Positions 37,317-49,065 of a stretch of DNA of 64,000 nucleotides are shown one piece after another. This stretch comes from Halichondria panicea. Taxonomy: Eukaryota; Porifera; Demospongiae; Suberitida; Halichondriidae. The notes under the pieces were generated by a model. That model was not told the origin of the DNA, searched no databases, and saw nothing but the letters and a program-made list of their open reading frames with translations. Position 1 is the stretch's first letter, and every line of letters starts with the position of its first letter. Location: the NCBI RefSeq assembly GCF_963675165.1, contig NC_087390.1, forward strand, positions 2,742,001 through 2,806,000, written 5' to 3'. Made by a program: the position numbers and the translations under genes.

Positions 37317-39540
37317 CTGCACAAAACAAATGAAGCACTGACTCAGTATTATTGTATTAGGTTAGGCGACATGACTAATGTATGTGCTCCAGCAGGTTTC
37401 TTAACCTGAGGGCCACTTGAACATTTGTTTTTATCATCACTAAATAATAGTTAGACTAGAGGGTACTACGAGTGCCTGGCCTGAAGGCTTCTAAACCATA
37501 TAGGCTCCTCCAAAACAGCTAGTGTTCCAATTAACTCATTAAGATACTAGTACGTATGCGCAAAACTTGCTCTCGAAGCTTGACTACAATAATTGCTTGA
37601 TAATGGGATACTAAGTAAGTTGTATAACAGGTAAACAAGTCCCACAGTATACCTCATGTACAATTAGTGTAAATAATTACATTCATTTCACCTATTTTTG
37701 GGTGCCATACGAATTCTTCAGAAAGGAGTGAACAGCTGAAGCTGTAAGTGTGTGCCATTGTGGTGTGAATTGTAAATGTGTGTTGAAAGGTGCACAGAAT
37801 GTTATTTGCTTGTAGAATATCTTGTATATACATGAGTTGACACATAATACAGCAATGCTTCGTCATCGTGGTGCAATATCGTCATTGTAAATTATGAATA
37901 TCATTACCACCCATATCAGATGCATATGGCAGCTGGCCTGCCTGGCACCAAGATATTATGTATGAGGATTTGAGAGAACGTCATACTGAGTTATATAGCA
38001 ATGCAAATCTACTGGCCAAATGCAACAATAATACACAAGCACGTATGTGTCTGCTCTGGCTTGAGTGAATTAATACATACATACAGCATGCATTTTTACT
38101 AGCTGTAGCATTGTCAGCAATACCCAAACATGACTAATCATTTTGGTGAAATGCACACTGGTATTTAAAGGCACATTCTTCCACAAAACAAATGGTTCCG
38201 GAAGACACTGAAAATCATGCACTGTGGGTGAGAAATACTAAGGCACCAAAGAGGAAGGATTGAAAGGTGAAGTAAAGAGCATGCAAGCAGGAGTGCATAA
38301 TATTAAAATCCCGGATGCAAGTTGGACAGTGACATGGTACTACTGGTATACAGTATACAAATTAGGGTATTGTAAATTATGGTTAGTTGTAAGAGGTTTA
38401 AAGTTGTGATTTAGTATGGGAATAGTTTTGTTTAGAAAGATTCATAGTTGTGGCAAAAATGTCAGTGAACAGTGAACAGTGTACATACATGTATCATCTA
38501 GATACCGTACATGTAAGCTACATGCGCCTATAATTATTTCCATAGCAAGGCACTCTGCGCTTATAAGCGAAGAAGCGCCTAACAAAGAAACTATAGTGTG
38601 CTCTAATAATAGCACGTGAACTGGTGGAGTATTAAACCATTTATTGTAGCCAGTGCTACGAGTAAATACGGTATACTAACAATGGGGAAAAATTGGTGCG
38701 CTAATAGCTTTGAAGTTATGCATGTAAACGGCCCGTTTCTAGTGAAGATACGCTATATATATATATATATACTCCCTCTAGATCTATACCCAACTTTAAA
38801 TCGACCCTACGTACTTTGTAGAAAATGGGACAGACAAAACCTAAAAGCTTTTCTTTTAACATTTGCTCTGCGTGTAAAGATCTACTATATATGATTGGAC
38901 CAACAACTACACAGTCTCTGGTACTGGTCCAGGCCGCAATTAAGAAAAAAAACGTTCCCATGACCGATATGGCCACTCAACGATGCACGATGGTTGACAT
39001 GCCGTCACGAAACTTTATGATATCAATTTAAGCTTCTGATATGTATACTTATATCATGGGATGAGGCTAATAATAATTATTATCAATTCTATATAATTAT
39101 AGCAGCCAGGAGCTAGTGCAAGTGAATGAATACACTCCTGCGATTCTCAGGGTTGATCAGATACATCATATTTTTACTGCCTATGTATATCCATTTTGGA
39201 AACGTGTAGTCTACTATTATATATAATTTTATAAGATCTAAGACATCTATACGTACGTACCTCTATGTCGATACCATGTATGAGAAACCTAACAGATTTG
39301 TTACTGGATTTATACCACGTACCGAGAGATGCAGGTACTAGCAGAACTTAGCAGATCTCTTAATGAAGCCAGCTTGGTACTTTCCCTTTCTGTACCTGTA
39401 CTGTACCTGTACTGTGACTTGCCATGTGGGTTTTTCAATATTCATTACTAGATCAATACACACTGTATAAAACAGTACTTTACAATTATTTTTTGTTTAC
39501 ACACAACATATTAAATTGTTAATTCAGACAGACAAATGAA
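37317..39540. other. Interval between paralogues 1 and 2
   Basis: Holds repeat G copy 2 (37436-37655), a possible signal-peptide exon (38815-38961) and a block (about 38815-39460) that is duplicated at 61810-63020. Unseen 5' exons of paralogue 1 are expected here. Confidence 0.55.
38815..38961 (-). CDS. Possible first exon with signal peptide-like start
   Basis: An ATG at 38961 opens MGTFFFLIAAWTSTRDC, a hydrophobic start like a signal peptide. It stays open for 49 codons to a good donor (caaa|gtacgt). It could be the first exon of paralogue 1, but its phase 0 end does not fit the phase of the 37316 acceptor without another exon. The homologous DNA at about 61820-61990 has lost this frame, so it may be non-functional. 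Confidence 0.25.
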
Positions 39541-39599
39541 TTAATATCTAAAGAGATCTTTGTAGTCTACTCTTCTATAGTGTGTCGTTGGAAGCGGAA
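39541..39599 (-). other. Candidate alternative last exon of paralogue 2
   Basis: After an acceptor (gatag) the frame reads PLPTTHYRRVDYKDLFRY and stop. Its phase fits the donor at 40159. The last exon of paralogue 3 (63293-63202) ends LPTTHYSNEYKDLFRY. Both contain YKDL, a YxxL/YxxΦ-type tail motif. It lies downstream of the other last exon (40012-39933), so the two would be alternatives. Confidence 0.5.
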
Positions 39600-39932
39600 C
39601 TATCTTTGTTTTACACACAACATAATTATAATTGTATAAAACATTATAAAACAGACAGACGAATGAATTGATAATGTAAAATATAGCGATGACAGAAATA
39701 ATTATTATTCTTGCACCACATTTTAATGAGTTTGCTGACAAAAATAATATTGGGTAGAAACATTAATTTTGGATATGCGCGATAATAATAATAACTAGAA
39801 ATGATACAAATCCTTTGGCGCTTGGGTTACAAAATATACAAATGTACAAATTAAAAGGGTAGAAAATTTACTAATTATGTTGCATGTCCTACCAGCTGGT
39901 GCTTTGCAGTACGTACAATGTTAGTTGTACAG

Positions 39933-42900
39933 TTAATGTGGAGTGTGGTCTCTGTACGCTTGAGAGTATCTCGGGCGAAGACCGTGAAACAATGTGTTAT
40001 CATTGTACTCAGCTGCAGGAGAAAAATTTCTTGCTTATAAACAGTTACTATGGAAACTACCATTATGTTGCAATTAGGATTGGCAGAGCATCTGTAGCTA
40101 TGTAATTTTTTTATGTGTTCTATACTGTACACATGCACACACTAAATAAACAACTTACCAATAATAACATTTGAATTTTCTGGCGGTGGGTCCTCTATTT
40201 CAGGGACAAGCTCCAGCTCTCCCATCTGCTGGTGCTCTCCCGTGAGAGTGTTGAAGCAGTTAGAGGAATTGCCCCTAAGGCCTAGGTGATGGCTGACTGC
40301 AACGATAGTGTCTGAGTTTTGTGGATTGCATAGCTCAATTTCACTGCTACCTACAGCAACTATTAGTTGTCCAGAACTATTGGTTTCTTCACAAACCAAC
40401 AGCGCACAATGCATACTTAAACTTGCACCTCCAGTAGCATTCCCTATAATAACACACGGCGGAGGTACTATCGAAACCGAGGGACTATCAGTGGTATGCT
40501 GTACTGAGATACAGCTCGACTGAGCATCTCCACCAGGAATGTTTTGAGAGCGAGGTTGATCATCAGCTAGGTTATTCGTTGGCAGTGGAAGTGGATGAAT
40601 TACTGGTGGCATTACAACCTGTGAACAAATCTCCAGTAAACAACTCCTAGGCGATTGTACAATCAGTTGAGGTGTATCAAAAGATGCAGGTGTTTGCTGT
40701 TTCGGTTGTCCATTAGTGGATTGTGTAGAGTTTACCTCCACCAATCCAATTCCAGAAACAAACTGTAAGGGATTACACTGTAACGTTGAGTCTTTGTTAC
40801 CAGGAGCTGAGGCAACATCGTCAATATTAAATCTTTGTTCCTGCTTTGTGTGAGGAGTTCCGACAGTAGTTGGATTGGTATTCCCGCCTACACAAACTCC
40901 AGATGCTACTCTTCTATCTCCAAAAGGTGGATCAAAGCTACTGAAACGGTTAAAATCACTTGCTGTGCTATTGAGAGTGTGACTACTGGTAGTCATAGAG
41001 ATTGGTTCATTCTCCATTGTGGTGTTACTGGCGTCTTCAGTTTCAGAAAATGGAATACTCAATGCGGAATCCTGATTGACGGTCATATTTGGACGTTTGT
41101 GCAAGTCAAATTTAGTTTTGCTAGTGGGTTCAAGAGTTGGGCCAAAGTCTGCAGGATCATACGAAATATCAGGAGGTGACACAATACTTGTTTGATGTGT
41201 GAGTGAATCAATTCCGGTAGACGAGTCAGAGAAAATTTCGATACTTTCATCTAACGGCGCAGCTTCACAATCAGTAAAATCTACTTTGACCTTCTGTTGT
41301 GGTTCGGCTTCGTTTTTTTGTGAGGTAATGGAAATAGCAGTAGCTGGATAATTGTCAGGCGAGGATCTAAGAAAGTATTTGAATCTCAACACAACAAATA
41401 TGACAGCTACTAACATCGCAGCAACTAAAGCTATCAGTATCACGACAAACAGCGAACTACAGGTCTCAATTGAAGATCCAATGTTTGCCGAAGAGGTTGG
41501 AACAAATTGGGTGAAAAGAATCAACAAACTAAGCAAAGTTTTATTGACAAATCGAGTACTTCCCTTTGTTCTATGGTCAACTTCATTTTCCATAACCGAC
41601 TCATTTGTTGATTGGCTGACTCTCTTCTTTCGTTTTTTCCTCGACAAACGTGGGTGTGAGAGCGAGTCTGTAACTCTTTTTTTAGCGCTGTCTGACATAC
41701 CATCTCTGGAATATGACAGTTGGTATTCACTCTGACTTGTATACGTCCAATCTTCCCTCAATTCTATTGCTAAAAAATCACTGCTATTAGGTGTTGAGAT
41801 GTGGTAATGGTCTTCCAATCTCATGCTTTCGTCAATAACGAGGTCACTATACAAAATCGGAGGAACCACCATGGGCCGAAGTTTGCACACAAAAGCAGGT
41901 GATAATTCGAGTAGCTTATCGTTCATCCATACTACTGCTACTGGGAAGTCAAGTTTAGTTAACTGCAATTTTCTACCAAAAAATGTTTTTATCACTTCTT
42001 CACGCGTGATTCCAATTTCAACAAAATTGTTACAACACGCTCTGTAACCATGAGTGGCGTTACTGTGGTAACATCCATTTCTCAGTTTGAGACGATTAAT
42101 ATGAGAGCAAGTCTTTTTACGAGAGCACTTAAAGAGGAGGAGTCTGTCTGGGTGAGTGGTTGTTTGGACGGGGGTACACTTGGTGTACACTTGTGTTAAG
42201 TTCCAGTTTAAGTAGTTAACAGATGTAATTGAGGACATGTTCCAGTTGTTCCCAACGAGCCGTATTGCACCAAAGGTTTGGTTTGCTTTATTTTCACCAA
42301 TTCCTGTGTGGGTAATGTCAGAGCAGTACAGGAAGCCTACACTAGTTACTAGTAAGAGCAGCAGAGGCAATATAAACGTTGGCTTTTCTCGATGACTGTT
42401 AGATGGTAACGCTGGATCAGGAGGATGTGTATTTGCTTGTACTAATGGTTTGGGAATGTTATTGCTAAAATCTCGTACAGTAGTGCTTGGTTTATCGGCA
42501 ACCTTCGTGTGTGCATTCATAAAATCTGGGCCACAATCATCCAGCTCGCTCTGTTCTGCACTAGAGCGCAAAGGAATTTGTGATGACAATGGGTCAGTTT
42601 CAATCAAAATTGGGTTAGGTGCTGATCCAGATAGGTCCTCATCAGAATTTTGTGAGGGCTCCAAAGTGTATGGGGGGTCATCACTGTGCTCAAAGAAAGG
42701 TGTATTTGGATTCACTTGAGGTAAATCCGGAGGTTCAGTTTCAGCAGCTATCGTAGGAGTTGAATGATGCGAAAGGCAAGGAGATATCAGCATGGCTCTC
42801 CAAAGCATTTTGAAGATTCCAAGATGGACTCTGAAATCCATATTCCTGCCTCTCCACAAGCAAACCACGAAGCGAATGAAATCGATGATACAAATCAAAA

Positions 42901-45900
42901 TGAACAGTACAACGCTTTCAATTCCAGGAAGGGGAGGAAAAGGATTCTTCTTTCCCTGTTCCTCATCCTCTTCATCGTCCCGCCCCCCAGAGTCACTACC
43001 ACTGACAGGTGTGCTTCCCAAAGTGGAACTTAAAGTAGTCGAATAAGCAGTGTGCAAATTTGAAGAGCTAGAACTAGACTTTTGTCTTTTAGCGCATACC
43101 CGGTTCCTTTTTTGGCTAACAGGACAGCTGTTTGGTTGGGGATCGTGAATGAGAGACTCAGTGTGTTCCTGCAGCTTTGACAATATGCTGTTCAACTTAT
43201 TCCTCAATAATAGATTATAGTTGACAGTCATCGCCATTCTGAAAAAACAGCTGGGAAGGCTGAGTCGGAATGCCAGATGACATTCACTGAACCTCGTATG
43301 CAGGTCGTAGCCAATCACCATCTCCAAGCACTTGGCCAGCTGTGCATCCGAGAGTGTGTCCTCATGTGGGTTGTAGGGTAATTTAGGCTCACTCTCTAAT
43401 GTTTTACGCCCTTTAAATGCAGTCGGTGAAGCACCAGTCACCATTGCACCAACATTTTTCTTACAGGTAGGTGGCGTGTTGTGCTCATTCTGTAAGTTCT
43501 TGGGTGCTTTGAAACATATGCCCTTCTTTGTACGTGGTCCAGAAATTTGTTTTCGTACAGAAACCGACAGCGTTGACTTTTGCCTGTACAAAGTGTGAGA
43601 AGATGGCTGTCCATGTTGTGGCTTGCTTGGGGGAAATTTTTCTCTTTCGATACTTGGTGCTTGAGCTGACTGAGAGTGCTGTTTTAAAAAGCGTAGATAC
43701 GTATACAAAGTCCAATGAGACATCAGTGTGACTCTCCAAAGGATTCGAAGACGAACTCTGAAATCCATATTCCAATCTTCTTTCCAAGAGGAGCAGATGA
43801 AATCGATGATACGAATCAAAATGGGCTGCAAAACACTTTCAATTCCAGAAGGGGGAGGAAGAGGATTCTTCTTTCCCTGTTCCTCATCCTCTTCATCGTC
43901 CCGCCCCCCAGAGTCACTACCACTGACAGGTGTGCTTCCCAAAGTGGAACTGGACTTTTGTCGTTTTATACGCACTCGATTCTTTTTTCGACCAACAGTA
44001 CAGCTGTTTGGTACCTTGACATTGATGAGTGCGACAATCACAGAGCAACTAAGAGATTTGCAGACAACTAAATATGTTATCCTTCTTGACATGGAAGGGT
44101 TAGGGACAACTGGATAACAAATAGCAGGAAGATTGTTCAAGATGGATTGTGGGGAGGCCAGAACATTTTCCTGGAGACAAAGCATCACTGCTGTTTGGGG
44201 ATCAACTTCATTGTGAATGAGAGACTCAGTGTGTTCCTGGGGCTTTGACAATGTGCTACTCAGTGTATTCCTGTGCAAAAGTTCTTTTAGAGAGTTGACT
44301 GTCATTGTTGCTATTCTGATAAACCAGTATTCATAAACAAAAGTGTGTCCCTGTGACTTCGAAAATGTACTGCTCAGAATATTCATCAATACGTTTTGTG
44401 AAGTTGGAGGCCTCTGCTTGACGACATCCTCTGGGTTAGTTTGTTGGGCAGTTGGAGGCTGCTGCTTGGCGACCTCCTCTGGGTTAGTTTGTGGGGTAGT
44501 TGGAGGCCTCTGCTTGACGACATCCTCTGGGTTAGTTTGTTGGGCAGTTGGAGGCTGCTGCTTGGCGACCTCCTCTGGGTTAGTTTGTGGGGTAGTTGGA
44601 GGCTGCTGCTTGGCGACCTCCTCTGTGTTAGTTTGTGAGGGCTGCTGCTTAACGAACTCCTCTGTGTTAGTTTGTGGGGTAGTTGGAGGCTGCTGCTTGA
44701 CGAACTCCTCTGTGTTAGTTTGTGGGGGTTGCTGCTTGACGAACTCCTCTGGGTTAGTTTGTGGGGTAGTTGGAAGCTGCTGCTTGACGAACTCCTCTGT
44801 GTTAGTTTGTGGGAGTTGCTGCTTGACGACCTCCTCTGTGTTAGTTTGTGGGGGTTGCTGCTTGACGACCTCCTCTGTGTTAGTTTGTGGAGGCTGCTGC
44901 TTGACAACCTCCTTCGTGTTAGTTTGTGGGGTAGTTAGAGGCTGCTGCTTGGCGACCTCCTCTGTGTTAGTTTGTGGGGGCTGCTGCTTGGCGACCTCCT
45001 CTGGGTTAGTTTGTGGGGGCTGCTGCTCGACGAACTCCTCTGAGTTAGTTAGTGGAGGTTGCTGCTTGACGAACTCCTCTGAGTTAGTTTGTGGGGGATG
45101 CTGCTCGACAACCTCCTCTGAGTTAGTTTGTGGGGGTTGCTGCTCGACAACCTCCTCTGAGTTAGTTTGTGGGGGTTGCTGCTTGACGACTTCCTCTGTG
45201 TTAGTTTGTGGGAGTTGCTGTTTGACAAACTCTTCTGTGTTAGTTTGTGGGGGTTGCTGCTCGACGACCTCCTCTGAGTTAGTTTGTGGGGGTTGCTGCT
45301 TGACGACCTCCTCTGAGTTAGTTTGTGGGGTAGTTGGAGGCTGCTGCTTTGCGACTTCCTCTGGGTTAGTTTGTGAGGGCTGCTGCTTAACGAACTCCTC
45401 TGTGTTAGTTTGTGGGGTAGTTGGAGGCTGCTGCTTGACGACCTCCTCTGAGTTAGTTTGTGGGGGCTGCTGCTTGACGACCTCCTCCGTGTTAGTTTGT
45501 GGGGGCTGCTGCTTGACGAACTCCTCTGCGTTAGTTTGTGGGGGTTGCTGCTCGACGACCTCCTCTGTGTTAGTTTGTGGAGGCTGCTGCATGACGAACT
45601 CCTCTGAGTTAGTTTGTGGGGGTTGCTGCTTGATGACCTCCTCTGTGCTAGTTTGTGTGGTAGTTGGAGGCTGCTGCTTGACGACCTCCTCTGAGTTAGT
45701 TTGTGGGAGCTGCTGCTTGACGATCTCCTCTGTGTTAGATTGTGGGGGTTGCTGCTTGGCAAACTCCTCTGTGTTAGTTTGTGGGGGCTGCTGCTTGACG
45801 ATCTCCTCCGTGTTAGTTTGTGGGGGCTGCTGCTCGACGACCTCCTCTGTGTTAGTTTGTGGAGGCTGCTGCTCGACGACCTCCTCTGTGTTAGTTTGTG

Positions 45901-48775
45901 GAGGCTGCTGCTTGACAAACTCCTCTGGGTTAATTTGTGGGGGTTGCTGCTCGACGACCTCCTCTGGGTTAGTTTGTGGGGGTTGCTGCTTGACGATCTC
46001 CTCTGTGTCAGTTTGTGGAGGCTGCTGCTTGACGAACTCCTCTGTGTTAGTTTGTGGGGGCTGCTGCTCGACGACCTCCTCTGGGTTAGTTTGTGGGGGT
46101 TGCTGCTTGACGACCTCCTCTGTGTTAGTTTGTGGAGGCTGCTGCTTGACGAACTCCTCTGTGTTAGTTTGTGGGGGTTGCTGCTTGACGACCTCCTCTG
46201 TGTTAGTTTGTGGAGGCTGCTGCTTGACGAACTCCTCTGTGTTAGTTTGTGGGGGCTGCTGCTCGACGACCTCCTCTGTGTTAGTTTGTGGGGGTTGCTG
46301 CTCGACGACCTCAGTTTGTGGGGGCTGCTGCTTGACGACCTCCTCTGTGTTAGTTTGTGGGGGTTGCTGCTCAATGACCACCTCTGTGTTAGTTTGTGGG
46401 GGCTGCTGCTTGACGACCTCCTCTGTGTTAGTTTGTGGGGATTGCTGCTCGTTGACCTCCTTCGGGTAATTAGTTTGTCGGGGCTGCTGCTCGATGACCT
46501 CTGGGTAATTAGTTTGTGGGGGCTGCTGCTCGATGACCTCCTCCGGGTAATTAGTTTGTGGGGGCTGCTGCTTGACGACCTCCTCCGGGTAATTAGTTTG
46601 TGGGGGTTGCTGCTTGACGACCTCCTCCGGGTAATTAGTTTGTGGGGGTTGCTGCTCGACGACTTCCTCCGGGTAATTAGTTTGTGGGGGCTGCTGCTTG
46701 ACGACCTCCTCTGTGTTAGTTTGTGGGGGTTGCTGCTCGACGACCTCCTCTGTGTTAGTTTTTGGGGGTTGCTGCTCGACGACCTCCTCTGTGTTAGTTT
46801 GTGGGGGTTGCTGCTCGACGACCTCCTCTGTGTTAGTGTGTGGGGGTTGCTGCTTGACGAACTCCTCTGTGTTAGTTTGTGGGGGTTGCTGCTTGACGAC
46901 CTCCTCTGAGGTAGTTTGTGGGGGCTCCTGCTTGGCGACCTCCTCTGTGTTAGTTTGTGGGGGCTGCTGCTCGACGAACTCCTCTGTGTTAGTTTGTGGG
47001 GGTTGCTGCTGGACGACCTCCTCTGAGGTAGTTTGTGGGGGCTGCTGCTTGGCGACCTCATCTGGGGTAGTTTGTGGGGGCTGCTGCTGGACGACCTCCT
47101 CTGTGTTAGTTTGTGGGGGCTGCTGCTGGACTACCTTCTCTGTGTTAGTTTGTGGGGTAGTTGGAGGTTGCTGCTTGACGAACTCCTCTGAGTTAGTTTG
47201 TGGGGTAGTTGGAGGCTGCTGCTTTGCGACCTCCTCTGGGTTAGTTTGTGATGGCTGCTGCTTAACAAACTCCTCTGAGTTAGTTTGCGGGGTAGTTGGA
47301 GGCTGCTGCTTGACGAACTCCCCTGAGTTAGTTTGTGGGGGCTGCTGCTTAACGAACTCCCCTGAGTTAGTTTGTGGGGGCTGCTGCTTAACGAACTCCC
47401 CTGAGTTAGTTTGTGGGGTAGTTAGAGGTTGCTGCTTAACAACATGCTCTGGGTTAGTTTGTGGGCCAGTTGGATGCTGCTGCCTGACAACGTTCTCTTG
47501 TAGGGCAGTTGGAAGCTGCTGCTGCTTGACGACATCTGGAAGAGATTTCTGGGCAGTTGGAGGTTGCTGCTGCCTGACAACGTCCTCTTGTAGGGCAGTT
47601 GGAAGCTGCTGCTGCTTGACGACATCTGGAAGAGATTTCTGGGCAGTTGGAGGTTGCTGCTGCCTGACAACGTCCTCTTGTAGGGCAGTTGGAAGCTGCT
47701 GCTGCTTGACGACATCTGGAAGAGATTTCTGGGCAGTTGGAGGTTGCTGCTGCCTGACAACGTCCTCTTGTAGGGCAGTTGGAAGCTGCTGCTGCTTGAC
47801 AACATCTGGAAGAGATTTCTGGGCAGTTGGAGGTTGCTGTTTATCAACATCGTTTAGGTTAGTTTGTGGGGTAGTTAGAGGCTGCTGCTTGAACACATCG
47901 TCTGGGTTACTTTGTGGGGTAGTTGGAGGTTGTTGATGGACGACATCAGTTTTTGGGGCAGTTGGAAAATTTCCAGGTGTGCTATCAGATAAGAAAATAG
48001 TAGGTGAAAGTTTAGAGTTCTTGGTTGTTCCACCATAGATAGAGTACTGAAAGTTTAGTTGTTCCACCATAGATAGAGTAATGTCTATGGTTCCACCAGC
48101 GAATAAATCTTTTTTTTGCTTAAACATTTTGTCAACATCACTTTTTGGATACTTTTTGATCCCATCTTTTGAAGTTGAACTAGTTTGAATTGTGTATGGT
48201 AAACTTTGATAGTGGGAATTTTCTGTGCTTTTTTTCTCCTTTAGGATCAAATCTAAATTTAGTGAGAACGAAACTAACCCAGTTGATACGTTAATGACAT
48301 TTTTGGTTTCTGTACTGCGTAACTTTTGGAAGAACAAATCAATTGTTGATTTCTTGATATCATACACCAAAAGGTTTTTGCTTTCTTTTATTGGCTCTTT
48401 TTTGATTTCGTAATTGATTTCAATCGTATATGATGGGTTTGTTGACTCGATAGTATTTGAAGCTCTCTCAGTTAGCACCATACAATAAAACAATGAACTT
48501 GAGTCACCTTGGTTTGTGTCTTCAAAAACACATGTCCACATTTTTTCATCGTCAGATTTTTCTTCAAATGTATGTTGTAAAAGTTTTTGATTGGCCTTGC
48601 AAAGTTCCCCCTTAGGGTCACCTTGGTTTGTGTCTTCAAAATCACATTTGCACATTTTTTCATTGTCAGATTTTTCTTCAAACGTGTGTGGTAACAGTTT
48701 TTGATTGGCCTTGCAAAGTTCCTCCTTAGAGTCGACATTTGCATTGTTATCGACCGAATTTTTGTCTTTAGACAT
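39933..48775 (-). CDS. Giant repeat-containing two-pass membrane protein, paralogue 2
   Basis: I do not recognise the family. The main exon, 48775-40159, starts at ATG (MSKDKNSVDNN) and is open for 2872 codons. Its donor (attattg|gtaagt) joins in phase 1 to 40012-39933 (AEYNDNTLFHGLRPRY, stop). Order: a short duplicated start (KANQKLLPHTFEEKSD twice); about 75 copies of a 13-residue Gln/Pro repeat (QQPPQTNTEEVVK); a duplicated charged module (GSDSGGRDDEEDEEQGKK); the FFEHSDDPPYT block shared with paralogue 1; a membrane segment (FILPLLLLLVTSVGFLYC, about 42330-42385); a Cys-containing, N-glycosylated ectodomain; a furin-like RKKRKKR cluster (about 41625); a hydrophobic stretch; a second membrane segment (LFVVILIALVAAMLVAV, about 41400-41455); and a tail with the shared SIVPPPC/LLVCEET/IVAVG block. 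It is probably a cell-surface protein. Function unknown. Confidence 0.75.
42780..44300 (-). repeat. Duplicated module inside paralogue 2
   Basis: A module (QEHTESLIH, KRQKSS, TLGSTPVSGSDSGGRDDEED, GIES, MDFRV) occurs twice, about 0.95 kb apart. About 100 bp around 42925-43030 and 43855-43950 is almost identical (cctgttcctcatcctcttca). This indicates an internal segmental duplication. Confidence 0.8.
44395..47470 (-). repeat. 39-bp coding minisatellite (13-residue Gln/Pro/Thr/Glu repeat)
   Basis: About 75 units encode QQPPQTNTEEVVK with variants (VEQ, FVK, TTPQ inserts, YPEE). Reading frame is kept throughout. Differences between units are mostly substitutions at a few positions, so the length of the array, not its exact sequence, seems to matter. 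The product should be extended and disordered. Confidence 0.95.
47470..47840 (-). repeat. 90-bp coding minisatellite, four copies
   Basis: The unit encodes QQPPTAQKSLPDVVK followed by QQQLPTALQEDVVR. The four DNA copies are virtually identical, so this array is younger than the adjoining 39-bp array. Confidence 0.95.
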
Positions 48776-48853
48776 GGCTCAACTGAATGTATATGTATGA
48801 TGTGTTGGGAAACAACATAATTATTGCACTGATCATTATTATATCTATGAATA

Positions 48854-49065
48854 TACCGTATAGCGCGAAATTTTCGAGGCACTTATATTTCGTGGATTGG
48901 CCTCTAAAAGAATTTTCGTTGCACAATGTTCGCGGAATGACTGCTTACCGGAAGCCACGCCTTTAAATCTTTGCACGTTATAGCAGGTACTTCAATTTTC
49001 GTGTAGGATTGCTACCCACGAATCCGTGAAAATTAAGCCTCTCGAAAATTTCGCACTACACGGTA
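48854..49065. mobile_element. Foldback MITE family D, copy 3
   Basis: The left end taccgtatagcgcgaaattt and interior cgaggcacttatatttcgtg match 16027-16263. The right end is slightly decayed (gcactacacggta). It lies only about 80 bp upstream of the ATG of paralogue 2, so it may fall in its promoter or 5' UTR. Confidence 0.8.

Noticed and set aside
44343-46469. 708-codon plus-strand open frame rich in Cys (CGGCC repeats)
   Set aside because: It is the reverse strand of the Gln/Pro repeat of paralogue 2. The minus frame continues through unique, structured sequence on both sides, has ATG and matching splice sites, and is shared with paralogue 1; the plus frame has no support outside the array.
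45049-47061. 670-codon minus-strand Ser/Arg-rich open frame
   Set aside because: Alternative frame of the same repeat; it stops at both ends of the array.
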